From Lepisosteus oculatus (taxonomy: Eukaryota > Chordata > Actinopteri > Semionotiformes > Lepisosteidae): a stretch of DNA of 64,000 bases. Below the pieces are notes generated by a model. It ran no database searches. It saw only the letters and a list, made by a program, of their open reading frames with translations, and was not told where the DNA came from. Below are positions 1 through 7,598 of this stretch, in pieces (position 1 is the stretch's first letter; every line of letters starts with the position of its first letter). The stretch is from NCBI RefSeq assembly GCF_040954835.1, contig NW_027168352.1:434001-498000 (forward strand), written 5' to 3'. The position numbers and the translations under genes are program-made.

Positions 1-133
1 AGGGCTTTTGTTTTGTTTCGTTTTCCATGGCGTTCGTAAGCGCGCAAATCAAAGGCAATTCCTGCGTCTAACAGGAATTCATGTCTGCACGAATGCTTTT
101 GAAAGTGCAGTGTGGTGCAGCTTGTAAAATCCT

Positions 134-379
134 TGTCCACATTTGTGGTTTGTTGATGTTTTTTCTGTCTGCCAAAGTTGCATTTTGACATCCGGACTGG
201 GGGACTTTATCATTTGAACGTGAAGCCAGCCTTAAACCCTCTGAGGCGTGTCTGTCTGCCGGCACGAATCTTGTGAAAGGTATTTTTTTTTTAACGGAGA
301 GTGACTTTAAAAAGGTTTCCGCAGCCACCTCGCACTCCGTGTTAGATTATAGGAGGAATGCGGCGGCAATGAGCTCGCT
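134..379 (+). repeat. Conserved 5' flank of tRNA-Ser unit, copy 1
   Basis: This stretch directly precedes the tRNA-Ser relic at 380-461. It aligns over its whole length with the reverse complement of 6435-6684, the 5' flank of the other tRNA-Ser gene. Shared landmarks in order are GCATTTT, TCCGGAC, GGGGGACTTTATCATT (GGGGAGACTTTATCATT in the other copy), GAAGCCA, CCTCTGAGG and TGTGTCTGTCTGC, then a T-run followed by AACGGAGA. The two tRNA-Ser loci are therefore copies of one larger duplicated unit rather than retroposed tRNAs. An open frame on the minus strand (68-328) lies in this flank; it has no recognisable domain and I treat it as chance. Confidence 0.75.
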
Positions 380-461
380 TTTGTCGTGGCCGAGTGGTTA
401 AGGCGATGGACTCGAAATGGGTTGGGGACTCTCTGCGCCGGTTCGGAATTTGCCGACTCCA
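380..461 (+). pseudogene. tRNA-Ser(CGA) pseudogene
   Basis: The D-arm region reads GTCGTGGCCGAGTGGTTAAG, identical to vertebrate tRNA-Ser, followed by the anticodon loop CTCGAAA (anticodon CGA). The rest is broken. The 3' side of the anticodon stem no longer pairs, the T stem has mismatches, the B box is altered (GGTTCGGAATT instead of GGTTCGAATCC), and the first three acceptor pairs are lost. It should not fold into a normal cloverleaf and is probably silent. It shares its upstream flank with the intact tRNA-Ser-like gene at 6353-6434 in opposite orientation. Confidence 0.75.
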
Positions 462-1408
462 GCGTCTGCCGCACGTCGCCTTGTGCCTGAGCGGCAAAGT
501 CAAAGTGCCGCTTCTCCTTTCCCGGTACAATAAAAACGCTAAATCGCTTGGCCCCGCTGCCATGGAAAGCAATTCTTCAGATAACCACACTTTTTGCGTT
601 CGCACCTCTGGTGCTCTACTTATGCCTTTGAAAACCTACGAATAAAGCTGTAAGAACCGACACGATGTGTAGGTGCTCTTAAAGCACGCAGTAAAGAACT
701 GTTAACAGCAAGGGTTTCAGTGGGTTAACTGAGGAGAAGGCGTGATCGCTAATTGTTGACTTTTTATTTGGTGTTAGAAACACTCTTACTGTGCATGACG
801 TGCAACAAATGTAGCCACAGAAATTGCATCACGCTTTCATGTATGCTATAGCAGACACCAACGTTGCCTAGATAGAAAACCGAAATAGCCGTGGGTTTGC
901 TTGCTGGTCTGAAGGATCTTTCTTCGAATCTTTATCATTTGTCAATGAAAGTAAAAGGTGCTGCAATCTCATACGTTCAGAATCAAACCCGCAGCTGTTG
1001 TTCGACTTTATTTCTTGACTAATTACAACTGAGTGTCGCATGAGCAGTTACGTAAACTTGTCTGGTATATTTGAACACAAATGCCGTTCTTCAATTAAAA
1101 CTAACAGTACATTGTCAGGGACATTCAGTTCTATACAAACAAGAGACAGACAAGAGAATATTTCTACCTTTCATGTGGACTACGTGTTGACTTACTGATC
1201 GGAATAATTGAAAAGTTCGGGTTCATAGCCGATGCAGTGCGTGCTAATTAGAACAACAGCAACGCTGAGCTCTCAGCACCGTACTGAGCCCAGGTGATTT
1301 TCTAAAGCTGTCAGGTGCAGTTCATTTACATGAAGGAAATCTCTTACTGAGTACGATTACAATGCAGTAAGTAGCACAGACTACTAAGGGGAGTAGCCCG
1401 ATGCGTTT
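462..1408. other. No recognisable gene
   Basis: I see no RNA gene, transposon end or convincing coding frame here. An open frame from 394 to 645 reads through the tRNA relic and is not gene-like. Base composition is ordinary to AT-rich. Confidence 0.5.
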
Positions 1409-1413
1409 AAAAA
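1409..1413 (-). terminator. Pol III terminator (T5) of tRNA-Arg
   Basis: Read on the minus strand, a run of five T lies five bases after the discriminator base of the tRNA-Arg gene. This is the expected signal for RNA polymerase III release and supports the tRNA being a transcribable gene. Confidence 0.7.
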
Positions 1414-1418
1414 CCAGC

Positions 1419-1491
1419 CAAGCCAGACAGGAGTCGAACCTGCAATCTCCTGATCCGTAGTCAGACGCTTTATCCATTGCGCCACTGGCCC
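1419..1491 (-). tRNA. tRNA-Arg-ACG: tRNA-Arg(ACG)
   Basis: The gene is 73 nt on the minus strand and would decode CGU, plus CGC and CGA after A34 deamination to inosine. It opens with GGGCCAGTGGCGCAATGGAT, identical to vertebrate tRNA-Arg(ACG). The anticodon loop is CTACGGA on stem TCTGA/TCAGG, and the T arm is GCAGG-TTCGACT-CCTGT. Differences from the usual vertebrate sequence are mild: an A for C at the end of the D loop, a G-U pair closing the anticodon stem, a G-U at 49-65 and a G-U at 1-72. A and B boxes are intact and a T5 terminator follows. There is no intron. I judge it likely functional. Confidence 0.85.
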
Positions 1492-1981
1492 TCGTGTGAC
1501 ACTGCAGGACTGTAACCCAGTGAGATCAGCACTGCAACTAGTAAAATACCCCCGGTCCATTCTTTTCCAAAAGTGAGAAACACCTGTTTTCTACATTTTG
1601 TCTGTTTTAAAACCATATCTCTTTAAACCAAACCAAGAGTTTGTCTTTTGCACTGATATTCTGATTCATTTCGATTTCAAAGAAAAAAAAAACATTATCT
1701 TCCAAAGCATCATAAAATTGTCCCTTCTTCCAGACTCCAGGTGTGCAGATCACAGAATCCGTAATGAGCTTCCTCCATCAAGCAAAGTACCTGAACATGA
1801 CTCTGTCTTCATAAAAGCGCCCCTGTAATAAAGAAATTAAATCCAAAATCAAGAGGGCAGCTGCCTACTGAAGTTCAAGAAGTCATCAATTTTAACCTAG
1901 CAACACATTAAAGGCTGCATCTATACAAGTACGATTCTAGAAATCCTCACCAGATTACGTTTTAAGAAGGAACTGCGCCTC
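1492..1981. other. No recognisable gene
   Basis: Nothing supportable is seen. An open frame (1598-1828, plus) ends in ordinary sequence and shows no domain. Confidence 0.45.
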
Positions 1982-2056
1982 AGGTTCCGCCGAGATCTTA
2001 ACTCGGATGGTAGGATTCAGAGCCCGGAGTGTGGACTGATGGCGCACGGAGGGTCC
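1982..2056 (-). pseudogene. tRNA-Gln(CUG) relic
   Basis: On the minus strand the 3' two thirds match tRNA-Gln: anticodon loop CTCTGAATCC, then ATCCGAG, a T-stem partner CTCGG, and the 3' end CGGAACCT. The 5' third is only loosely similar. The anticodon stem is weakened (CCGGG against TCCTA), the T loop is TTAAGAT instead of TTCAAAT so the B box is destroyed, and the total length is 75 rather than 72 nt. No T-run follows. It is a decayed tRNA copy. Identity is inferred from the matching anticodon loop and acceptor end. Confidence 0.6.
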
Positions 2057-2558
2057 ACATACTGTGGATCCCGCAGTGATCTTCCGCGTGTTCAAACCGC
2101 CAGCGTGTGACTCCCCTGTCCCCGTGACCTCATTGCTCTGCTCTTGCCTCTGTGCAGCCGAGCCCGACTCATGGTAAAGTGGAAAAAAATATGCCCTCAA
2201 CGTGAGATTTACTCTGGAGCGAGGATAGATGTTACCTTTTTATCGTTGAACAGGATGTATGTGATGTGGCAACTAGGTTCAATTTTGATTCCTGCGGCGA
2301 TTCCTGTGTCTACCACTAATGTAAGAGCTATTTCAAGTGTGGCGTTGTGCGGCTTTTCAAATGCTCAACAGGATGACTTCGCATGCACGTGTGCTTTCAT
2401 GCAGTCGTGTGTGCAACCATGTCTGCTTATGTGCAAACGGGCGTGGTTTCATGTATGCAAAAAACTTTCCTGGGCTCTTCTGAAGCACATAAAATTATTT
2501 GGAGGTATACATTTGTCTTGTTTTCCTCTTAGGCTCTAGAGTTGATAACTTTTTTTTA
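2057..2558. other. No recognisable gene
   Basis: A 131-codon open frame (2144-2539, plus) crosses this stretch. It is rich in Cys, Met and Val from TG-repeat-like sequence around 2390-2460 and shows no domain, so I do not call it a gene. No RNA gene is seen. Confidence 0.45.
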
Positions 2559-3089
2559 GGATTCTAGCTTTCTCCCCTTGCAGGCATCGGGCACAGAGGA
2601 CCTCATGGTTTTCCTAAAAATCTTTTTTTTTGTGTTCCTTGTTGTTCCAAACTTAATTTTAATCACTTTTAATTAGATATTTTATTAAAAATAGTGCAAA
2701 AAATGACTAATTTCACTAAAAATAATGTAATATAAAACTGATGTTTTTAACTTTATTGTAGTGTTTTAGAAACTACTATGTCTTCAAAAATGGTTATTTT
2801 TCATTCCTAGGAATGAAAGCTGTTGTTATATGATGTTTATTTTCAAATTTTGAAAAAATCAAAGGATTCTAGCTTTCTCCCCTTGCAGGCATCGGACACA
2901 GAGAACCTCATGGTTTTCCTAAAAATCATTTGTTATGTTCCCTGGTGTTCCAAACTTAGTTTTAATCAATTTTAATTTGTTATTATGTTAAAAACAGGGT
3001 AATAAGTTTCTAAATGGACTATAAATAATGTCATATTGTCTGCTATAAAACTGATGTTTTCAACTCCATTGTAGAGATTCTAGAATCAA
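2559..3089 (+). repeat. Diverged tandem repeat, 305-bp spacing, two copies
   Basis: The sequence starting GGATTCTAGCTTTCTCCCCT at 2559 starts again at 2864, and both copies continue through CAGGCATCGG, CTCATGGTTTTCCTAAAAAT, a Pu-poor AT-rich stretch, and TATAAAACTGATGTTTT. The second copy is diverged and shortened, ending near 3089. The family is unknown to me. AT-rich composition and decay suggest an old non-coding repeat. Confidence 0.7.
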
Positions 3090-3123
3090 CTAATAGAGAA
3101 TTAAAATAAAAAAGGGCATAAGA

Positions 3124-3203
3124 AGACATTACCAACAACGACCACAAGACGGAGATGTTGTCTAGACATTACCAACAACGACCACAAAATGGAGATATTG
3201 TCC
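3124..3203 (+). repeat. 40-bp tandem duplication
   Basis: Two adjacent copies of a 40-bp unit beginning AGACATTACCAACAACGACC (3124 and 3164) differ at only a few positions. They lie between the 305-bp repeats and the longer repeat family downstream. Confidence 0.8.
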
Positions 3204-3228
3204 AAAGAGCCAAGAAGGGCAAAGCCGC

Positions 3229-4857
3229 GATAAGGAGATTGCGGTCAGAATGCACATCCGGATCCCAAACAGAATCTCTAGTAAAATATGATCATTTGTG
3301 AAACAGGCAAATGAGTGTCTGCTACAATATGATTGCTACACATCTGCATTTGTTGGTATTTAAGGAGTAAGAGTGCAGGCGGTTTAAACCTGCGATCCAG
3401 TGTGTTGAAGTATTTCACAACACTACCCCTAGCACATCTGGAAATAATTCCTCATAATGATTATTGCCCTGGGCATGTACCAAAAAATCAGTGAGCATAT
3501 ACATATATTGCTGTGTTGAAGCTAGAGACACAGAATAAGTGCAAACACATCCTAAATACAGTGTTCCTGCACCTTGACCTCATCCAGAATGTATCGTTTT
3601 TTGAAAGGGATTGCTGTCAGAATGCACAACTGAATCCCAAACAGAATCTCTAGTCAAATATGATCATTTGTGAAACAGGCAAATGAGTCTCTCAGGTGCC
3701 CATTGCTCATTTTCAGACACATTTATGCAATACTTTCACCATGCGTTGAGCAATAGGGATTAAAGATACCAGAGGTAAGGTTTAAAAGTGATTCTGAGGT
3801 GCAACACATCAGCGAAACAGCTAGGCATCTGAAATGCGGGGTTTGAGAGCCCTTCAGGGAACACCGTACCCTAAAGGTACCAGAAGTCCACTAGTATAAG
3901 CATTAAGTCACTGTCAGCCCTGTTGCAATGTGATTGCTACATATCTTCATTTCTTTGGTTTTTAAGGAGTAAGAGTGCAGGGGGTCTAAATCTGCGATCC
4001 AGTTTGTTGAAGTATTTCACAACACTACCTGTAGGCCGTCTGGAAATAAATCCTCATTCTGATTATTGACCTGGGCATGTACCAATAAATCACTGAGCAT
4101 ATATATATATCACTGTGTTGAAGCTAGAGACCTGTATGTAATATGATGCTAAAATGTCATTTTCACATATATTAATGTATTAAATGATTGCTTATGCTTT
4201 ATAAACAAATCTAATTAAAATAAAATCTTAAGTTTTGTATTTATCTTGTACCATAGAACATGATTTTCTTTGTATTTCAAGCCCACAAAGTGTCCAAATG
4301 ACGCACTACATGATAAAAGGAAGATTATCACATGCATATCTGTATAATCTTCCTCATGAATATGCATTCCTTTCATTACCTTTTAATTTTTAAAATGAAC
4401 TCAAGTTGTGTAAAATGTAATAATTTAAGTAGAATAGATTCAAATAATGATCCAGTGTGTTGCACTACTTCACTGCTTCACTGTTCTATGCCGTCTGGAA
4501 ATAAATCCTCAGACTGCTTACTGCCCTGGGCTTGTACCAATAAATTACAGGAGCACATCTATATATCACTGCGTTGAAGCAGGAGACACACAATAACTGC
4601 AAACACATCCTAAATACAGTGTTCCAGCACCCTTGACCTCATCCAGAACGTATCATTTCTTGAAAGGGATTGCTGTCCGAATGCACATCTGAATCCCAAA
4701 CATAATCTCTAGTAAAATACGATCATTTGTGAAACAGGCAAATGACTGTCTCAGGGGCCCATTCCTCATTCTCAAGACACATGAATGCAGTACATACACC
4801 ATGCATTGAGCAATAGGGATTAAAGACACCACAGGTAGGGTTAGAAGTCATTCTGAC
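3229..4857 (+). repeat. Diverged repeat family, unit about 0.5-0.6 kb
   Basis: At least three partial copies share an ordered set of motifs: GATTGCTACA, TTTAAGGAGTAAGAGTGCAG, a segment with TCTGGAAATAA, CCTGGGC-TGTACCA, CACTGTGTTGAAGC, CATCCTAAATACAGTGTTCC, TTGACCTCATCCAGAA, GAATGCACA-CTGAATCCCA and GATCATTTGTGAAACAGGCA. Copies lie near 3317-3800 and 3921-4135, and a third near 4442-4857 retains the motifs from TCTGGAAATAA onward. A tail fragment of the same family sits at 3229-3316. I see no coding capacity, terminal inverted repeat or poly(A) tail, so the class is unknown. An AT-rich segment without features (4136-4441) separates two copies. Confidence 0.65.
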
Positions 4858-5424
4858 TATATACAAAAATATTGGACTCATATTCTTATGATGGCAGACA
4901 TGATGCTGCATTTAAAACCAGGGTTAATGGACATTATATGACTGTCAATTCTGTTTTGTTTTGGGGACTCTTGGCTGCCTATGTGGTACAGTGCAGCGTG
5001 AAGGAAACATTTTCCAAAACTGTGTCAGCTCAAAAGTTGTAAGAAAACCTCTCCAGCTGCTTTAACTCTCTTCATTTTTGTCATTTAATGTGACAATCGA
5101 TGTATAACTGGATCCTCACATATGCAAATGGTGAGGCTCCAGTTCGACACCCAGTTCGACACCACTTTACAGTATATGACAAAAGCATGGCAGACTGTGC
5201 CGGACCGGCAGATAACTTCCGCTTATTTTTACCATATTAAACATTGGAAATCCTCCCACTTGCATTTGTGACACTTGATTTTGGCTCCACCTAAGACACT
5301 CTTAAATCTTCAAAAACTTTTCTCTTCTCCCGCAACACTCTTGTCTGTCGGCACTGTGTGGCAGAGTTGCATGACAACCCATCTCACCACGGAAAGGAAC
5401 CTAACAGCTTTGGTAAGAGAGGAG
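4858..5424. other. No gene; octamer and a 12-bp direct duplication
   Basis: This stretch holds a perfect octamer ATGCAAAT at 5122-5129, and a tandem duplication of CAGTTCGACACC at 5140-5163 that resembles a pol III B box (GGTTCGANNCC). No RNA gene body could be folded around them. They may be fragments of a tRNA 3' half or chance. Confidence 0.35.
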
Positions 5425-5428
5425 AAAA
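5425..5428 (-). terminator. Pol III terminator (T4) of tRNA-Ile
   Basis: On the minus strand a TTTT run begins five bases after the discriminator position of the tRNA-Ile copy at 5434-5507. Confidence 0.5.
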
Positions 5429-5433
5429 GGACC

Positions 5434-5507
5434 CAGCCCGTAAGGGGATCAAACCCGCAACCTTGGCGCTATTAGCACCACGCTCTAACCAACTGAGCTA
5501 ACCGGCC
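5434..5507 (-). tRNA. tRNA-Ile-AAU: tRNA-Ile(AAU), damaged, possibly a pseudogene
   Basis: The gene is 74 nt on the minus strand. The 5' half GGCCGGTTAGCTCAGTTGGT is identical to vertebrate tRNA-Ile(AAU), and the anticodon loop is CTAATAG. Several changes suggest loss of function. C56 of the T loop is T (TTTGATC), which breaks the universal G19-C56 contact and the B box. Pair 50-64 is C-U. Position 38 is G instead of A. The discriminator is G rather than A, and pair 1-72 is G-U. A TTTT terminator is still present. If charged it would read AUU, AUC and AUA. I lean toward a recently inactivated gene. Confidence 0.65.
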
Positions 5508-5756
5508 TCACGACAGTGCTCCTCTCTGTGCTGCAAAAAATCAAACTCAGGGAATTTCTTTTGTCCTCCTTTGAATAGAAAGCCGTGTAATTCAGTGTAC
5601 GGGCTTTCCCGTGCAGTTTCATGGTTCTTGTAACCCATATCCTACACTGGCCTGAAGTGCCCCCCCATTTCACAGCATTTTTCAGCTGATTTAAAATGTA
5701 CCTAAAGGAGAAGCATTATTGAAGACCATCAATTACCAAGAGCTTTTGTCAAAGGT
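5508..5756. other. No recognisable gene
   Basis: Short stretch between the tRNA-Ile copy and the SINE. Nothing supportable is seen. Confidence 0.45.
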
Positions 5757-6045
5757 TTTGGTGGTTATTTTTAATGACCACAGACCACTATGACCTCGGT
5801 TTTACATCTCATCCAAAAGACAGCGCCCTTTTACAACACAGCTTCTCCGTCACTATATTGGGAGATTGGGACCCGCACAGACCTCAGAGTGAGCGCCTCC
5901 CCGCTGGCCCCATTAACACCGCTTCCAGCTGGAAGCTTTGTTTTTCCCTGTAGCTCACCCTTATCCAGGTACTGACCTGGCTCACACCTGCTTAGCTTCA
6001 GTGGGTTTTCAGTTGCGAGTTGCAAAAGTTGGGATGCAAGTGATG
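5757..6045 (-). mobile_element. SINE3-type (5S rRNA-derived) element, truncated
   Basis: Read on the minus strand the head resembles the internal promoter region of 5S rRNA: GAAGCTAAGCAGG, AGCCAGGTCAGTACCTGGAT. The tail reads GGGCGCTGTCTTTTGGATGA, then GAT-GTAAAACCGAGGTC and CTGTGGTCATTAAAAAT, the well-known body and tail of fish SINE3-like elements. These are non-autonomous retroposons transcribed by pol III from a 5S-type promoter and mobilised by a LINE. This copy has degenerate promoter sequence and a shortened tail, so it is an old insertion. The exact borders are uncertain. Confidence 0.75.
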
Positions 6046-6059
6046 GAGCCGTTCGCTGC

Positions 6060-6063
6060 AAAA
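6060..6063 (-). terminator. T4 run after tRNA-Gly relic
   Basis: On the minus strand TTTT begins five bases downstream of the 3' end of the tRNA-Gly copy, in the right place for a pol III terminator. Confidence 0.45.
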
Positions 6064-6068
6064 GCCAC

Positions 6069-6139
6069 TGCATTGGCCAGGAATCGAAACCAAGCCTCCT
6101 GCATGGCAGGCGAGAGTTCTAACAATGAACCACCAATGC
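6069..6139 (-). pseudogene. tRNA-Gly(GCC) pseudogene
   Basis: The copy is 71 nt on the minus strand. Acceptor GCATTGG and 3' strand CCAATGCA are intact, the D arm reads GTTCATTGTTAGAAC, and the anticodon loop is CTGCCAT (anticodon GCC). The anticodon stem has one C-A mismatch. The T stem has decayed (TTGGT against CCTGG) although TTCGATT is kept. The D loop has lost the conserved GG (ATTGTTA for AGTGGTA). A downstream TTTT and a strong hairpin upstream (6163-6195) remain. Probably not functional. Confidence 0.7.
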
Positions 6140-6162
6140 TCAGTGCCTGTACCTTCAAAAAA

Positions 6163-6195
6163 GACGCTTTTTTGGTGCTCTGTGCAAAAAGCGTC
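6163..6195. repeat. Perfect 10-bp inverted repeat
   Basis: GACGCTTTTT at 6163-6172 and AAAAAGCGTC at 6186-6195 are exact reverse complements separated by 13 bases. The hairpin lies 24 bp upstream of the tRNA-Gly relic in its direction of transcription. Confidence 0.8.
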
Positions 6196-6352
6196 GACAT
6201 CTGCTTCCAGCTGCAAAATGCCATTCGCGGACGCTGAATAATTTATTTCCAAGGCAGCGGGTACAAGCGATTGGGCGTTTTAAAACCACCAGGAACAGCA
6301 AAGAGGCGCGCTTCTTTGCTTGCGCCGGAACACACCGACTGAAGGCAGACAA

Positions 6353-6434
6353 CGTAGTCGGCAGGATTCGAACCTGCGCGGGGAGACCCCAATGGATTTA
6401 TAGTCCATCGCCTTAGCCACTCGGCCACGACTAC
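6353..6434 (-). tRNA. tRNA-Ser body with AUA (Tyr-codon) anticodon
   Basis: The gene is 82 nt on the minus strand and reads as a textbook vertebrate tRNA-Ser: acceptor GTAGTCG paired with CGACTAC, D arm GCCGAGTGGCTAAGGC, long variable arm TGGGGTCTCCCCGC, T arm GCAGG-TTCGAAT-CCTGC and discriminator G73. All stems are fully paired and A and B boxes are intact. The anticodon loop is CTATAAA where tRNA-Ser(AGA) has CTAGAAA, so a single G35-to-U change turns anticodon AGA into AUA (6399-6401 on the plus strand). A T for C substitution is also present in the D loop. Seryl-tRNA synthetase reads the long variable arm and acceptor end, not the anticodon, so the RNA should be charged with serine yet pair with UAU/UAC. 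No T4 run lies close downstream; the first is about 70 nt away (near 6280). Expression is unknown. Confidence 0.85.
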
Positions 6435-6684
6435 AGCAAACCCCGCCCCCGCTGCGTTCTTGCTACAATCTTACCTGGATCGCGAGGCGCCGGCGGAAGC
6501 CTTTCAAAGTCGTTCTCCGTTTCAAAAAAACATTTCCAAAATACAAGCCTTGCAGACAGACACACCTCAGAGGACTTAAGGGTGGCTTCATGTCGGAATG
6601 ATAAAGTCTCCCCGTCCGGACATGAAAATGCCACTTTGTTACACACAAAAAAAGAATCAACAACAGAGAAATGCCCACAACAGC
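6435..6684 (-). repeat. Conserved 5' flank of tRNA-Ser unit, copy 2
   Basis: This is the upstream flank of the tRNA-Ser-like gene, homologous in reverse complement to 134-379. Both copies keep the block around TCCGGAC and ACTTTATCATT and the block around CCTCTGAGG, so about 250 bp of upstream sequence travelled with the tRNA during duplication. Confidence 0.75.
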
Positions 6685-6928
6685 TATACACAGAAAACAT
6701 GCAGGACACTGCTCATGATGTTTCCCGAGCCGAAACACAGTGCGTTTTTCCAAGCCATTTGACAAAGCCCGCCCACTGAAAACTGCAGCAGATCGTGTAA
6801 AGACGTTCAACTTTGTAACTACTGCACGCACAGAAAGCAGAATAAATTCATCTTTTCAAACTGTCAAAGGTTTGCTTTGCGAATGCTGCAGGACATCGCA
6901 CAATCTCTTTTGAACGGGGACAAACCAT
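6685..6928. other. No recognisable gene
   Basis: Nothing supportable. Short open frames here overlap the tRNA-Ser flank and show no domain. Confidence 0.45.
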
Positions 6929-7200
6929 TTCTTATGGGGCGCATTAAGTACAGACGTTTAAAAAGCTCCACTCATGCCGACGATGCAGCATGAAGAAGCG
7001 CAACCTAAAGTTTGACAGACAAAAGCCGGGCGCCGCTACGAGCAATATGAAATCAAACTGACAGCACACGGCGTTTCGCGCTGACTCAAAAGTGATCTCG
7101 ACAGACGCTGTTCTCTGCATAACGCTGAAAGAGCTAAAGAGCGGTTCTGTTGAGACGTAACAAGCTCGTTTCTTTCTACCATGATGTTACCATGACAAAA

Positions 7201-7213
7201 TCTGTCTTTAAAC
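7201..7213 (-). promoter_or_regulatory. snRNA 3' box of minus-strand U4
   Basis: On the minus strand this reads GTTTAAAGACAGA, a perfect match to the snRNA 3'-box consensus GTTT-N(0-3)-AAARNNAGA. It begins 7 bases after the U4 3' end, the expected place for Integrator-dependent 3' processing. Confidence 0.85.
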
Positions 7214-7220
7214 ACCTTCC

Positions 7221-7366
7221 TCATTCTCTGACGAGACTGTCAAAAATTGCTTTCGCCGATTGCATTGCAAACAGGCGGAAGCGGGGTTTTGGGAAAAGTT
7301 TTCAACTAGCAATAATCGCGCCTCGACTAAACCTCACAGGCTACGATACTGCCACTGCGCAAAGCT
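7221..7366 (-). ncRNA. RNU4: U4 spliceosomal snRNA
   Basis: The gene is about 146 nt on the minus strand, close to the 145 nt of human U4. It starts AGCTTTGCGCAGTGGCAGTA, the region that pairs with U6, followed by TCGTAGCC and GAGG, the 5' stem-loop part GCGCGATTATTGCTA, and TTGAAAACTTTTCCCAA. The 3' domain includes GCAATTTTTGACAGTCTC with an intact Sm site AATTTTTG. Small differences from human U4 lie mainly in the central loop and 3' stem-loops. It follows the U5 gene on the same strand with 115 bp between, and a perfect 3' box lies downstream. A second U4 lies inverted at 12956-13101. Either or both may be functional. Confidence 0.9.
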
Positions 7367-7369
7367 AAC

Positions 7370-7384
7370 GGTTGCCAGGCAACC
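7370..7384 (-). promoter_or_regulatory. RFX X-box-like dyad just upstream of U4
   Basis: GGTTGCCTGGCAACC on the minus strand fits the RFX-family X-box pattern (GTNRCC ... RGYAAC) as a near-perfect dyad. It ends three bases before the U4 start. The other U4 unit has an equivalent at 12938-12952 with a changed centre but the same arms. Function is inferred from motif and conservation only. Confidence 0.6.
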
Positions 7385-7456
7385 ACGGGGATCCTAGGGA
7401 AATCGTTATCAATCGTCTCATGGCATGTCATTGCTGAAATGCTTCATATTTGTGTT

Positions 7457-7469
7457 TTCTCTCTTTGAC
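7457..7469 (-). promoter_or_regulatory. snRNA 3' box of U5
   Basis: On the minus strand GTCAAAGAGAGA fits AAARNNAGA preceded by a GT, about 12 bases after the U5 3' end. The GTTT part is reduced to GTC, so it is an imperfect match. Confidence 0.55.
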
Positions 7470-7481
7470 TAGCCCAGCTAC

Positions 7482-7598
7482 GCCCCACTAGAAGTCAGAT
7501 AAGCATAAAAATTGCATGGAACTCATTCATGCTCCTCTCCACGGAAATTTTTAGTAAAAGGCGAAAGATTTGTATGAGATGAAGAGAAACCAGAGTAC
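7482..7598 (-). ncRNA. RNU5: U5 spliceosomal snRNA
   Basis: The gene is about 117 nt on the minus strand. It opens GTACTCTGGTTTCTCTTCA, then AAATCTTTCGCCTTTTACTA, which contains the invariant loop-1 nonamer GCCTTTTAC (7554-7562) that contacts exon ends in the spliceosome. CCGTGGAGAGGA follows, and an Sm-type site AATTTTTAT lies at 7504-7513. The first base is G instead of A. A G-to-A change in the loop-1 stem (AAAAATTT for AAAGATTT) makes a C-A mismatch, and the terminal 3' stem pairs poorly. It may be a variant or a decaying copy. A 3' box follows and U4 lies 115 bp downstream on the same strand. Confidence 0.85.

Larger units (their letters stand above)
6929..7452 (-). repeat. U4 unit, inverted copy 1
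   Basis: The reverse complement of this block aligns end to end with 12868-13366, from GACAAATATGAAGC/CACAAATATGAAGC upstream of U4 to GCCCCATAAGAAA downstream. It includes the U4 gene, its upstream region, its 3' box and about 270 bp of 3' flank. The two copies face each other across the 5S/U1 cluster, 5.4 kb apart. Confidence 0.85.

Noticed and set aside
2057-2140. Another tRNA after the tRNA-Gln relic
   Set aside because: GATCCCGCAGTGATCTTCC and nearby sequence suggested tRNA pieces, but no acceptor, D or T arm could be paired.
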